Positions 51,586-59,919 of a stretch of 64,000 bases of DNA are shown piece by piece (position 1 is the first letter of the stretch; each line of letters opens with the position of its first letter). Position numbers and translations under genes: made by a program. Source of the DNA: Pseudomonas entomophila L48. Its GTDB lineage: Bacteria > Pseudomonadota > Gammaproteobacteria > Pseudomonadales > Pseudomonadaceae. The DNA lies in contig NC_008027.1 of NCBI RefSeq assembly GCF_000026105.1, positions 5,042,501 to 5,106,500 on the forward strand, given 5' to 3'. The notes under the pieces are model-generated. The model was given only the letters and a program-made list of their open reading frames with translations, had not been told where the DNA came from and made no database searches.

Positions 51586-54114
51586 TCAGGTACCCCTCGG
51601 CTTGGCCCGCGCCGTGGCCTCGGCCACCAACGGGTCGTCCGGCCAGTAGTGCTTGGGGTAGCGTCCCTTCAAGTCCTTCTTCACTTCGGCATACGTCGTG
51701 CGCCAGAAGTTGGCCAGGTCCTGGGTAACCTGCACGGGCTGGCGCGCCGGCGACAACAAGTGCAGCTTGACCTGCTGCCTGCCATTGGCGATGCGCGGCG
51801 TATCGGCCAGACCGAACAGTTCCTGCAGGCGCACGGCGAGGATCGGCGGCTGCTCGCTGTAGTCCAGACGGATGCTCGAGCCTGACGGAACCGCCAGGTG
51901 CGAGGGCGCGAGCTCCTCCAGGCGCTGGGGCAACGGCCACGGCAGCAGGTTGCGCAGCAGCGACGGCAGGTCCAGGGCGGCGAAATGGCTCAGCCGCGAG
52001 ACCTTGCCCAGGTAGGGCTGCAGCCAGTCTTCCAGGCTGGCCAACAACGCTTCGTCGCCCAGGTCCGGCCATTCGCTCGCGCCCTGCTGTTGCAGGTCGA
52101 GCTGGCGCAACAGGGCGACACGGGCCTGCCACTGGCGCAGCTCGGGCGTCCAGGTCAGCAGGTTCAGGCCCTTGCGCCGCACCAGGCCCAACAGCGCCTT
52201 CGCGCGGGTATCGTCGTCCAGGCCAGTCAGGGGTTCGCGGCTGAGCACCAGCTCGCCAACCTTGCGCTGGCGTTCGGCACGCAGTACCTGTTCGCGTTCG
52301 TCCCAATCGAGCAGGTCTAGGCATTCGACCTGCTCGGCCAGCACGTCCTCGAACAGCAGCGGATCGAAGTCGGCGGCGAGGTAGATACGCTCCTCGCGCT
52401 GGCCCTGACGGCTGCCCAGGTCGGCGATCACCAGCCACGGGCATTTCATCAACGCATCGACTTCGCTGAACATCGCCGCGCGGCCGTTGGCCAGGCGGTA
52501 TTCGGCACCACCTTCGCGGCGCTGCTGTGCCACGCGGTCCGGATAAGCCAAAGCCAGCAGCGCGCCAAGCCAGCGTGGGTGGTCAGGATCGGCCACCGCC
52601 GCACGCGGTTTGCCGCGCAGTTGCCCGCGATACTGGCGTGCCAGCTGGCGGGCGCGCTGCACACCACCCTGGCCACTGCGGCCAGTGCGGGTTTCGCCAC
52701 TGAGCAAGGCAAGGCGAGTGTGCAGGTCGGCACCGCCGCCACGCAGGATATCGCGCTCGCCAAGCAAGGCGGCCACGTCGCAGGCCATGTCGGCCAACCC
52801 CAGATCCTGGCCGCGCAGCAGCAGGTGGGCGATGCGCGGGTGCGCGGGCAAACCGGCCATGGCCTGGCCATGTTCGTTCAGGTTGTCGCGGCTGCCGGGC
52901 TTGAAGGCGCCGAGCCGCGCCAACAAGTCCTGGGCCTGGGCGTAGGCGGCAGCCGGTGGCTGGTCGAGCCAGCTCAACTGCTCCGGCGGCACGCCCCAGC
53001 GCGCCAGCTGCAAGGCCAGCCCGGCCAGGTCGGCCTGGAGGATCTCGGCGCTGCCATGCGCGGCCAACTGATCGTGTTGCGCCTCGGACCACAGGCGATA
53101 GCACACGCCCGGTTCCAGTCGCCCCGCCCGGCCGGCACGCTGGGTGGCGCTGGCGCGGGAGATACGCTGGGTGTCCAGGCGGGTCATGCCGCTACCCGGG
53201 TCGAAGCGCGGCACCCGCGCAAGACCGGCATCGATCACCACGCGCACACCGTCAATGGTCAGGCTGGTCTCGGCGATATTGGTGGCCAGCACAACCTTGC
53301 GCTGGCCCTTGGGCGCCGGCTCGATGGCGGCGCGCTGGGCATTCAGGTCGAGCTCGCCGTGCAACGGGCAGAGCAGGATGCCCGGGCAATCGCCCAAGGC
53401 TTCCTGCAAGGACTGATGAACACGGCGTATCTCGGCCTGGCCGGGGAGGAACACCAGCAGGCTGCCGCTTTCATCCGCCAGCGCTTGCAGCACGCAATCG
53501 ACCACCCGCGGCTCGATGAATTCGCCAGGCTGGAACGGCCGGCTCCAGCGGATATCCACCGGGTACATGCGGCCCTGGCTGCTGACCACCGGGGCTTCGT
53601 CGAGCAGCCGTGACAGACGCTCGCCTTCCAGTGTCGCCGACATCAGCAGGATCTTCAGCGGCGGCTCATCGCGCAGCAGTGCGCGGCCATTGAGGCTCAG
53701 GGCCAGGGCCAGGTCGGCGTCGAGGCTGCGCTCGTGGAACTCGTCGAAGATCAGCAGCCCGACACCCTCCAGTGCGGGGTCGGCCTGCAAGCGGCGGGTG
53801 AGAATACCCTCGGTCACCACCTCGATGCGGGTGTTCGGCCCAACCTTGCTGTCCAGGCGAATGCGGTAACCGACCGTGCCGCCCACCTGCTCCCCCCGCT
53901 CGCTCGCCAGCCGTTCGGCCGCGGCGCGCGCGGCCAGGCGGCGCGGTTCGAGCATGAGGATGGTCTGGCCGGCGAGCCACGGCTCGTCCAGCAGGGCCAG
54001 GGGTACGCGGGTGGTCTTGCCGGCGCCGGGCGGCGCCTCGAGCACCGCCTCGTCGCGCAGGCGCAGGGCCTGGCGCAGTTCGGGCAGTACTGCATCGATC
54101 GGTAATGAATTCAT
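51586..54114 (-). CDS. hrpB: ATP-dependent helicase HrpB
   Basis: 842 residues, the full length of HrpB. Walker A is APPGAGKTT (near residue 30), the DEFH box is at 124-127 (LIFDEFHERS), SATLEG is motif III, and ATNIAETSLTIDGVRVVIDAGLAR with QRAGRAGRLEPG forms motifs V and VI. The C-terminal HrpB-specific domain ends in WPDDPLVAEATARAKPRG. It belongs to the DEAH RNA-helicase-like family; its cellular role in Pseudomonas is not well defined. Confidence 0.95.
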   Translation of the reverse strand: MNSLPIDAVLPELRQALRLRDEAVLEAPPGAGKTTRVPLALLDEPWLAGQTILMLEPRRLAARAAAERLASERGEQVGGTVGYRIRLDSKVGPNTRIEVVTEGILTRRLQADPALEGVGLLIFDEFHERSLDADLALALSLNGRALLRDEPPLKILLMSATLEGERLSRLLDEAPVVSSQGRMYPVDIRWSRPFQPGEFIEPRVVDCVLQALADESGSLLVFLPGQAEIRRVHQSLQEALGDCPGILLCPLHGELDLNAQRAAIEPAPKGQRKVVLATNIAETSLTIDGVRVVIDAGLARVPRFDPGSGMTRLDTQRISRASATQRAGRAGRLEPGVCYRLWSEAQHDQLAAHGSAEILQADLAGLALQLARWGVPPEQLSWLDQPPAAAYAQAQDLLARLGAFKPGSRDNLNEHGQAMAGLPAHPRIAHLLLRGQDLGLADMACDVAALLGERDILRGGGADLHTRLALLSGETRTGRSGQGGVQRARQLARQYRGQLRGKPRAAVADPDHPRWLGALLALAYPDRVAQQRREGGAEYRLANGRAAMFSEVDALMKCPWLVIADLGSRQGQREERIYLAADFDPLLFEDVLAEQVECLDLLDWDEREQVLRAERQRKVGELVLSREPLTGLDDDTRAKALLGLVRRKGLNLLTWTPELRQWQARVALLRQLDLQQQGASEWPDLGDEALLASLEDWLQPYLGKVSRLSHFAALDLPSLLRNLLPWPLPQRLEELAPSHLAVPSGSSIRLDYSEQPPILAVRLQELFGLADTPRIANGRQQVKLHLLSPARQPVQVTQDLANFWRTTYAEVKKDLKGRYPKHYWPDDPLVAEATARAKPRGT

Positions 54115-54235
54115 GGTGGTCCTCGAACAATCGTCCGAGTATAACGGCGAACCGAGCCTGCCCTATCATGGTCTTAGCTTCAGGCGTTGGCGCGTGCCTT
54201 CGCCCCTTGTAGCGCCTACTTTTCCGGAGATTCAC

Positions 54236-54655
54236 ATGCGCATCCCTTCCCGCGTCATTGGTGGCGTGCTCATCGCCACGCTGCTGACCCAGCTGACGGC
54301 CTGCGGCACCCTGTTCTACCCCGACCGCCGCGGCCAGATCGAAGGCAAGATCGACCCAGTGGTCGCGGCGCTGGACGCCATCGGCATTCTCTTCTATGTC
54401 ATCCCCGGCCTGATTGCCTTCGGTATCGATTTCGCCACCGGTGCCATCTACTACCCCGGCGGCCAGACCGCGCATATCGACCCGGCCAAGCTCAAGCCCG
54501 CCATCAACGCCGACGGCCAGGTCGACAAGGTCAAGCTGCAGGCCATACTCGAGAGCGAGCTGGGTCAACGCCTGCCGCTGAACGACCCACGCCTGATCCA
54601 GCACCGTGGCAGTGTCGAACAACTGGCCGCCTATGGCCTGGTTCCGGCAGCCTGA
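54236..54655 (+). CDS. Small predicted lipoprotein
   Basis: 139 residues. The signal MRIPSRVIGGVLIATLLTQL leads to lipobox LTAC with Cys23. A hydrophobic stretch (ALDAIGILFYVIPGLIAFGIDFATGAIYYP) follows, characteristic of a family found throughout Pseudomonas. The C-terminus resembles a short soluble domain (DGQVDKVKLQAILESELGQRLPLND). The ATG at 54236 follows CCGGAGA. It is 25 bases upstream of the cation transporter and probably in the same operon. Confidence 0.78.
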   Translation: MRIPSRVIGGVLIATLLTQLTACGTLFYPDRRGQIEGKIDPVVAALDAIGILFYVIPGLIAFGIDFATGAIYYPGGQTAHIDPAKLKPAINADGQVDKVKLQAILESELGQRLPLNDPRLIQHRGSVEQLAAYGLVPAA

Positions 54656-54680
54656 TTTCTTCAAGGACGCAATCACGCGC

Positions 54681-55550
54681 ATGACCGCGACCGCCGAACA
54701 CAAGCGCCTGCTGCGCCTGGCCACCCGCGCTTCGCTGACGGTGGCCAGCCTGCTGGTACTGGCCAAGGCCGTGGCCTGGTGGCTTAGCGGCTCGGTGAGC
54801 CTGCTGGCCGGGCTGACCGACTCGGCGCTGGATGCCGTGGCCTCGTTCCTCAACCTGCTCGCCGTGCATTACGCGTTGCGCCCGGCCGACGACGACCACC
54901 GCTTCGGCCACGGCAAGGCCGAAGCCCTGGCCGGCATGGCCCAGGCACTGTTCATCGCGGTCAGCGCGGTGTTGATCGGGGTGCAGGCCGTGGAACGGTT
55001 GCAAGCGCCACAGCCGCTGGGCGACACCGCCGCCGGCATCGTGGTCATGCTGCTGTCACTGGTACTGACCCTGGCGCTGCTGGCCTTCCAGCGCAAGGTC
55101 ATCCGCCTCACCGGCTCCACGGCGGTGCGCGCCGACTCCCTGCACTACCGCTCCGACCTGCTGCTCAACGGCAGCATCCTCCTGGCGCTGTTGCTGGCGC
55201 GCTTCGGCTGGCCGCAGCTGGATGCGCTGTTCGGCCTGGGCATTGCCCTGTACATCCTGTGGAGCGCGATCCAGATCGCCCGCGAAAGCACAGCGATCCT
55301 GATGGACCAGGAGCTGCCGGCCGACATCGGCGAACGCATGCTCGAAGTAGTGCTGGCGATTCCCGGGGTGAAGGGCGTGCACGACCTGCGTACGCGGGTG
55401 TCGGGGAGCCACTGGTTCGTGCAGTTGCACCTTGAACTGCCCGGGGAGCTGCCACTGCATCAGGCCCACGAACTGTGCGTGCAGGCTTCGCAGGCCATTC
55501 GCGAGCGTTACCCGCGGGCGGATGTGATGGTGCATGCCGACCCAGTCTGA
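54681..55550 (+). CDS. Cation diffusion facilitator (FieF/CDF family)
   Basis: 289 residues. Six membrane helices carry the metal site: TDSALDAVASF (Asp in TM2) and HYRSDLLLNGSI (His/Asp in TM5). DDDHRFGHGKAEALAGM is the cytoplasmic CDF signature. The C-terminal domain (ERMLEVVLAIPGVKGVHDLRTRVSGSHWFVQLHLELPG) is the usual ferredoxin-like metal sensor. It exports Fe(II), Zn(II) or Mn(II) by proton exchange; which metal cannot be read. Confidence 0.9.
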   Translation: MTATAEHKRLLRLATRASLTVASLLVLAKAVAWWLSGSVSLLAGLTDSALDAVASFLNLLAVHYALRPADDDHRFGHGKAEALAGMAQALFIAVSAVLIGVQAVERLQAPQPLGDTAAGIVVMLLSLVLTLALLAFQRKVIRLTGSTAVRADSLHYRSDLLLNGSILLALLLARFGWPQLDALFGLGIALYILWSAIQIARESTAILMDQELPADIGERMLEVVLAIPGVKGVHDLRTRVSGSHWFVQLHLELPGELPLHQAHELCVQASQAIRERYPRADVMVHADPV

Positions 55551-55570
55551 GCAGAGCCTCACCACAACCC

Positions 55571-55656
55571 CGTAGGAGCCAGCCTTGCTGGCGAACACCG
55601 GCAAGGCCGGTGCCCGGCACTGCAGTGCCTGCATAGCGGCTAAAGCCGCTCCTACA
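55571..55656. repeat. REP elements between cation transporter and DUF6515 genes
   Basis: GTAGGAGCCAGCCTTGCTGG, an internal ACCGGCAAGGCCGGT hairpin, and the distal arm TAGCGGCTAAAGCCGCTCCTACA lie between convergent genes. The two arms are different REP subtypes. Confidence 0.7.
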
Positions 55657-55660
55657 GGAA

Positions 55661-56452
55661 TCAGTTGATGCTATAGCCTCGTCCACTCAGGCAGGCGCCC
55701 AGCGATCGCCGGTAGTTGTCGGCCACATTGGCCGGTGGCGCGTAGGTCGCAGTGGCAGGGTCGAAGCCTGTCTGGCTGACCGCCCAGCGATGGCACTGAT
55801 AACGGTCCTGCTCCTGCTGCTCCGGTCCCTGCCCATAGGCCGGGTAGGCGATCACGTCATAACCGTTGTACGGCTGCTGGACAGGCGCTGGCGCCGGCAC
55901 GGTGGTGGGCGGATTGACCACCACATACTCTCGACTGTCGGCCTGGTACTGGTAGTAGGTGTCAGCCACCAGGAAGAACAACGCGCCCCCCAGCCACACT
56001 TCACGGGCATAGGGCGGCAGGTAGCCGACCCTCACGCCGTAGGGCGGCCTGACCACTACATAGCCGCCGCCATGCGGGCGATACCAATAGCCACCGGAAT
56101 AGAAGTAATCCTGCCCACGATAAGGCACTTTCCAGTAACGGTCCGGGAAACGGTCGACACTATGGCCGGGGTGATACTGCGGCCCCGGGCCCCAACCGTT
56201 GCCATGGCCATCCGGGCGGCCGGCCCAGTCACCGCCCGGCCGCTGCCCGTAGTAACGGTCGTCGCCATGGCGACGCGGGATGTCCTGGTAATAACCCTGG
56301 CGCGGCGGCTGGGTCTGGCGCACTTCGTCACGGGAATTGAGCGGCGAACCGCGCCCGCCATTGGGGTCCTCCGGCCCTTGGGCCAAAGCGCCCAGGCTCA
56401 CACCCATGCCCAGCAAACCAACACCTGCCAACTGCCAGATGCGCGACCTCAT
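55661..56452 (-). CDS. Secreted Tyr/Gly-rich protein, DUF6515 family
   Basis: 263 residues with a signal peptide (IWQLAGVGLLGMGVSLGALAQ). A Gly/Arg/Tyr-rich low-complexity region (about 30-110) precedes a compact domain with GQDYFYSGGYWYRPHGGGYVVVRPPYGVRVGYLPPYAREVW, seen in DUF6515. The C-terminal RYQCHRWAVSQTGFDPATATYA ... LGACLSGRGYS has two Cys and is glycine-zipper-like in flavour. It is probably an envelope protein; function unknown. Confidence 0.82.
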   Translation of the reverse strand: MRSRIWQLAGVGLLGMGVSLGALAQGPEDPNGGRGSPLNSRDEVRQTQPPRQGYYQDIPRRHGDDRYYGQRPGGDWAGRPDGHGNGWGPGPQYHPGHSVDRFPDRYWKVPYRGQDYFYSGGYWYRPHGGGYVVVRPPYGVRVGYLPPYAREVWLGGALFFLVADTYYQYQADSREYVVVNPPTTVPAPAPVQQPYNGYDVIAYPAYGQGPEQQEQDRYQCHRWAVSQTGFDPATATYAPPANVADNYRRSLGACLSGRGYSIN

Positions 56453-56530
56453 GTTGTTCCTCTCGTTTGGGAAAACTGCATGGTGCCCAGTTTACCGTGG
56501 CACCTGGCCAGAGAGATGAAATCGCAGGTA

Positions 56531-56557
56531 TAAAAAAGGGAGGCCTTGCGGCCTCCC
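56531..56557 (-). terminator. Orphan intrinsic terminator (minus strand)
   Basis: GGGAGGCC-TTGC-GGCCTCCC (56538-56557) on the minus strand is followed by TTTTTTA. It lies upstream, not downstream, of the DUF6515 gene, so it would end a transcript starting between it and the Lrp-type gene. That space (56558-56845) has no convincing ORF and may encode a small RNA. Confidence 0.75.
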
Positions 56558-56845
56558 TTCGGGAATTGTCGTCCGTGCTCGGCGCTTGTGACACCGGCTC
56601 ACCTCGCGCCGTCTTCTGGACAGTGCGTAGCCCGGGGGCCTGGCGGATCCTGTTGGATGGCCGGCCGCGACCGCCCGTCTGGGGCGCGTCGCCGTGGACT
56701 GATGTCCGGGCAGTGATTCTGGTGATAAAGATAGGTCGAATGGTGCGGCAGGGGATTGCGAAGATTGCTCTGATAAATAGCACTTGCGCAATTTTTAACC
56801 CTGGATTGATAATTCGCCGCAATCTGATCAGAAAAGGCCTTTTCC

Positions 56846-57322
56846 ATGAGCAAGCTCGACCGCTACGACCTGAGCATCCTCGCCGAATTGCAGCGTGACG
56901 CGCGCATCTCCAACCAGGAGCTGGCCGAGCGCATCGGCCTGTCCCCCTCCCCTTGCTCGCGTCGGGTCAAGCAACTCGAGGACGACGGCTACATCTCGCG
57001 CCAGGTGGCGCTGCTGGACCGCAAGAAGCTTGGGTTGAGCCTGACCGCCTATGTGCTGATCGGCATGGACCGCCACACCCCCGAGCGCTTCGAGACCTTC
57101 GAGGCGGCAATCCGCAGCCTGCCCCAGGTGCTCGAATGCAGCCTGGTCACCGGGATGGACGCCGACTACCAGCTCAAGGTGGTGGTGCCGGACATGGACC
57201 ACTACCAGAAACTGCTGCTCGGCAGCCTGACTCGCATCGAAGGCGTGACCAGCGTGCGCTCGAGCTTCGTGCTCAACCAGGTGCTGGCCAGCACCGAGCT
57301 GCCCTTGACCCATCTGCGTTGA
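56846..57322 (+). CDS. Lrp/AsnC-family regulator
   Basis: 158 residues. The helix-turn-helix is LDRYDLSILAELQRDARISNQELAERIGLSPSPCSRRVKQLEDDGYIS. The RAM domain is YVLIGMDRHTPERFETFEAAIRSLPQVLECSLVTGMDADYQLKVVVPDMDHY. It is closer to global or transport-linked Lrp paralogues than to the one at 48843. The upstream gap holds an orphan terminator pointing away from it. DUF2788 follows 53 bases later. Confidence 0.9.
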   Translation: MSKLDRYDLSILAELQRDARISNQELAERIGLSPSPCSRRVKQLEDDGYISRQVALLDRKKLGLSLTAYVLIGMDRHTPERFETFEAAIRSLPQVLECSLVTGMDADYQLKVVVPDMDHYQKLLLGSLTRIEGVTSVRSSFVLNQVLASTELPLTHLR

Positions 57323-57375
57323 ATCCCTCGGCGCAGGGCGTATGATCGGGTGCTCAGCCTGCCTGGAGTGAACTG

Positions 57376-57579
57376 ATGGATCCCGCCGTATTCGAAGAGT
57401 GGATGATGATTGTCCTGGTCACCGTGCTGATCGCTTTCATGGGCTTCATCGTCTGGGACCTGGCGAAGAAATCCAAGGCGGGGCGCTTCGGCACCCTGAT
57501 CCTATTCTTCGTCCTTGGCCTGGGGGTGCTGGCGTTCATCATCAAGAGCGTGGTGGTGGGGTTCCTCGAAGGCGTCTAG
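57376..57579 (+). CDS. Small membrane protein, DUF2788
   Basis: 67 residues. MDPAVFEEWMMIVLVTVLIAF begins the first helix; WDLAKKSKAGRFGTLILFFVLGLGVLAFIIKSVV holds the second. Two membrane helices with a positive loop are the DUF2788 pattern, common in Pseudomonas. The start follows CTGGAG, seven bases away. Function unknown. Confidence 0.85.
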   Translation: MDPAVFEEWMMIVLVTVLIAFMGFIVWDLAKKSKAGRFGTLILFFVLGLGVLAFIIKSVVVGFLEGV

Positions 57580-57583
57580 AGCG

Positions 57584-57653
57584 GGTTCGCCGGCAAGCCG
57601 GCTCCTACGGAGATTTGCACAGCACCTGTAGGAGCCGGCTTGCCGGCGAACCG
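57584..57653. repeat. REP palindrome pair
   Basis: GGGTTCGCCGGCAAGCCGGC... and ...GCCGGCTTGCCGGCGAACC around a short spacer, between the convergent DUF2788 and rluE genes. Confidence 0.8.
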
Positions 57654-57660
57654 CGCACGA

Positions 57661-58290
57661 TCACAACTTCGCCACCACTTCCCGCCAGCAACCCTGCTCC
57701 AGCCCCTCGATCGTCCAATCACCGATACGTACCCGCACCAGGCGCAAGGTTGGCAACCCCACCGCCGCCGTCATCCGCCGCACCTGGCGGTTTCGCCCCT
57801 CACGGATCACCAGCTCCAGCCAGGCTGTCGGCACGCTCTTGCGAAAGCGTACCGGCGGATTACGCGGCCAAAGCTCGGGCTCCTCGAGCAAGCGTGCCTC
57901 GGCTGGCAGCGTTGGCCCGTCATTGAGCTCGACCCCCTCACGCAGGCGCTTGAGTTGCTCTTCGCTCGGCTCACCCTCGACCTGCACCCAGTAGGTCTTG
58001 GCCAGCTTGTGCTTGGGGTCGGCGATACGCGCCTGCAAGCGGCCGTCATTGGTCAGCAACAACAGCCCCTCGCTGTCGCGATCCAACCGCCCGGCCGGAT
58101 AGATGCCAGGGATGTCGATGAAGTCCTTGAGCGTGGCACGCCCCTCGCCGTCGCTGAACTGCGTCAGCACGTCGAACGGTTTGTTGAACAGGATCAGGCG
58201 AGGCTCGGCCGGCGGCGCCTTGGGCTGGCGACGCGGGCCGGAAGGCCGCGCCGTCGGACGGCGCGGTGTGTTGCGGGGTGGCAGGGACAT
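57661..58290 (-). CDS. rluE: 23S rRNA pseudouridine-2457 synthase RluE
   Basis: 209 residues. A basic leader (about 30 residues) precedes [40 protein letters not shown] with the catalytic Asp, [54 protein letters not shown], all matching E. coli RluE closely. It converts one uridine of 23S rRNA to pseudouridine. It begins six bases before the amn stop region and is transcribed in the same direction as amn. Confidence 0.93.
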   Translation of the reverse strand: MSLPPRNTPRRPTARPSGPRRQPKAPPAEPRLILFNKPFDVLTQFSDGEGRATLKDFIDIPGIYPAGRLDRDSEGLLLLTNDGRLQARIADPKHKLAKTYWVQVEGEPSEEQLKRLREGVELNDGPTLPAEARLLEEPELWPRNPPVRFRKSVPTAWLELVIREGRNRQVRRMTAAVGLPTLRLVRVRIGDWTIEGLEQGCWREVVAKL

Positions 58291-58296
58291 GGATCC

Positions 58297-59760
58297 TCAG
58301 CGGAACGGCGGCTCATCGAAGCTGCGCAGTTTACGCGAGTGCAGCGAGTTGAGCTCGGTGCGCAGCAGGTCGAGGGCGGCGATACCGATCTTCAGGTGCT
58401 GGCTGACCGCGCGGTTGTAGAACGCGTTGGCCGAACCCGGCAGCTTGATCTCGCTGTGCAGCGGCTTGTCGGACACGCACAGCAAAGTGCCGTACGGCAC
58501 GCGCAGGCGGTAGCCCTGGGCGGCGATGGTGCCGCTCTCCATGTCCACGGCCACAGCGCGGGACAGGTTTATCAACGGCCGCTCCTGGGCCCAGCGCAGC
58601 TCCCAGTTGCGGTCGTCGTAGGTGAGCACGGTGCCGGTGCGCAGGCGCTTCTTCAACTGGTCGCCGCGCTCGCCGGTGACCTGCGCCGCCGCTTCCTGCA
58701 GGGCCAACTGCACTTCGGCGAGGGCCGGGATCGGGATATTGGGTGGTACCACGCGGTCGAGGATACCGTCACGGCGCATGTAGGCGTGGGCCAATACGTA
58801 GTCGCCGATGGTCTGCGACTGGCGCAGGCCGCCGCAGTGGCCGATCATCAGCCAGCAGTGCGGGCGCAGGACAGCCAGGTGATCGGTGATGTTCTTGGCG
58901 TTGGACGGCCCGACACCGATGTTGACCAGGGTGATGCCGTCGCCATCGGCGGCGATCAGGTGGTAGGCCGGCATCTGGTAGCGGTGCCAGACCACGCTGG
59001 CGACCAGCGCCTGGGCCTCGCCGTGGTCCATGCCTTTCTCGATGATCACGTTGCCCGGCAACACCATGCGCACGAAGCGCGGGTCCTCGCGCAGTTGCTC
59101 CAGGCCGTGGCCGATGAACTGGTCGACATAACGGTGGTAGTTGGTGAGCAGGATCCATGGCTGCATGTGCCGCCAGTCGCTGCCGGTGTAGTGCACCAGG
59201 CGGCGCAGGGAGAAGTCCACGCGGGCGGCGTCGAACAGTGCCAGCGGCAGCGTGTCGGCGCTTTCCCAGTCGTACAGGCCGTCGGCGATGTTGTCGGTGG
59301 CCGCCGACAGGTCGGTGCTGGGGAACACCCGCGCCAGCTGCGCCGCGGTGATGCCGCTGCCGGCCAGTTCATCGCCCTGGTCGACCACGTAGGGGTACGG
59401 GATGTTCTGTTCACTGACACCCACTTCCACGCTCACGGTGTAGTCGTGCATCAACGGGCGCAGTTGCTCCAGCAGGTAGCTGCGAAAGGCCGCAGGCTGG
59501 GTGACGGTGACGCTGTAGGTGCCGGCCACCTGGACCTTGGCGTAGGCGCGGGTGGTGGCGGCGACTTCACCCAGGCTGTGGTAGGTGAGGCGCAGGGCCG
59601 GGTAGCGGAACAGTGCGCGCTCGGCCTCGGTCGGTTCGGTGCGGTCCTTGAGGTAGCGCTTGAGGGCCTGGCTCAAGGCCCCGGTGGCCTGTTCATGCAA
59701 GGCCGCCAGACGGTCGACGGCCTGTTCGGGGGTAGCAACGACTGCAAACGCTTGGCTCAC
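58297..59760 (-). CDS. amn: AMP nucleosidase
   Basis: 487 residues, the normal Amn length. It hydrolyses AMP to adenine and ribose-5-phosphate. Conserved pieces include LPLALFDAARVDFSLRRLVHYTGSDWRHMQPWILLTNYHRYVDQF, VLPGNVIIEKGMDHGEAQALV, HLIAADGDGITLVNIGVGPSNAKNITDHLAVLRPHCWLMIGHCGGLRQSQ and AVDMESGTIAAQGYRLRVPYGTLLCVSDKPLH, with the nucleoside-phosphorylase catalytic acid in the VDMES segment. It lies upstream of rluE. Confidence 0.95.
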   Translation of the reverse strand: MSQAFAVVATPEQAVDRLAALHEQATGALSQALKRYLKDRTEPTEAERALFRYPALRLTYHSLGEVAATTRAYAKVQVAGTYSVTVTQPAAFRSYLLEQLRPLMHDYTVSVEVGVSEQNIPYPYVVDQGDELAGSGITAAQLARVFPSTDLSAATDNIADGLYDWESADTLPLALFDAARVDFSLRRLVHYTGSDWRHMQPWILLTNYHRYVDQFIGHGLEQLREDPRFVRMVLPGNVIIEKGMDHGEAQALVASVVWHRYQMPAYHLIAADGDGITLVNIGVGPSNAKNITDHLAVLRPHCWLMIGHCGGLRQSQTIGDYVLAHAYMRRDGILDRVVPPNIPIPALAEVQLALQEAAAQVTGERGDQLKKRLRTGTVLTYDDRNWELRWAQERPLINLSRAVAVDMESGTIAAQGYRLRVPYGTLLCVSDKPLHSEIKLPGSANAFYNRAVSQHLKIGIAALDLLRTELNSLHSRKLRSFDEPPFR

Positions 59761-59888
59761 GCTGGGCTTCCTGTCTTAGGGACATGCATGCCAACCATCT
59801 TGCCTGCGTTCACGGGTAAATACACCCCCGGATATCGGCCACCCGGTCCCCGTGGAAGCCTCTGTGCGGTGTCGGCCTCACTGGCCTC

Positions 59889-59916
59889 TTCGCCGGCAAA
59901 GCCGGCTCCTACAGGA
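59889..59916. repeat. Single REP element
   Basis: TTCGCCGGCAAAGCCGGCTCCTACAGG between amn and aidB. Confidence 0.65.
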
Positions 59917-59919
59917 GAT

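Noticed and set aside
56492..56853. Minus-strand ORFs of 84-164 residues upstream of the Lrp-type gene
   Set aside because: They are Arg/Pro-rich, lack start signals and overlap the terminator; a non-coding transcript is more likely.
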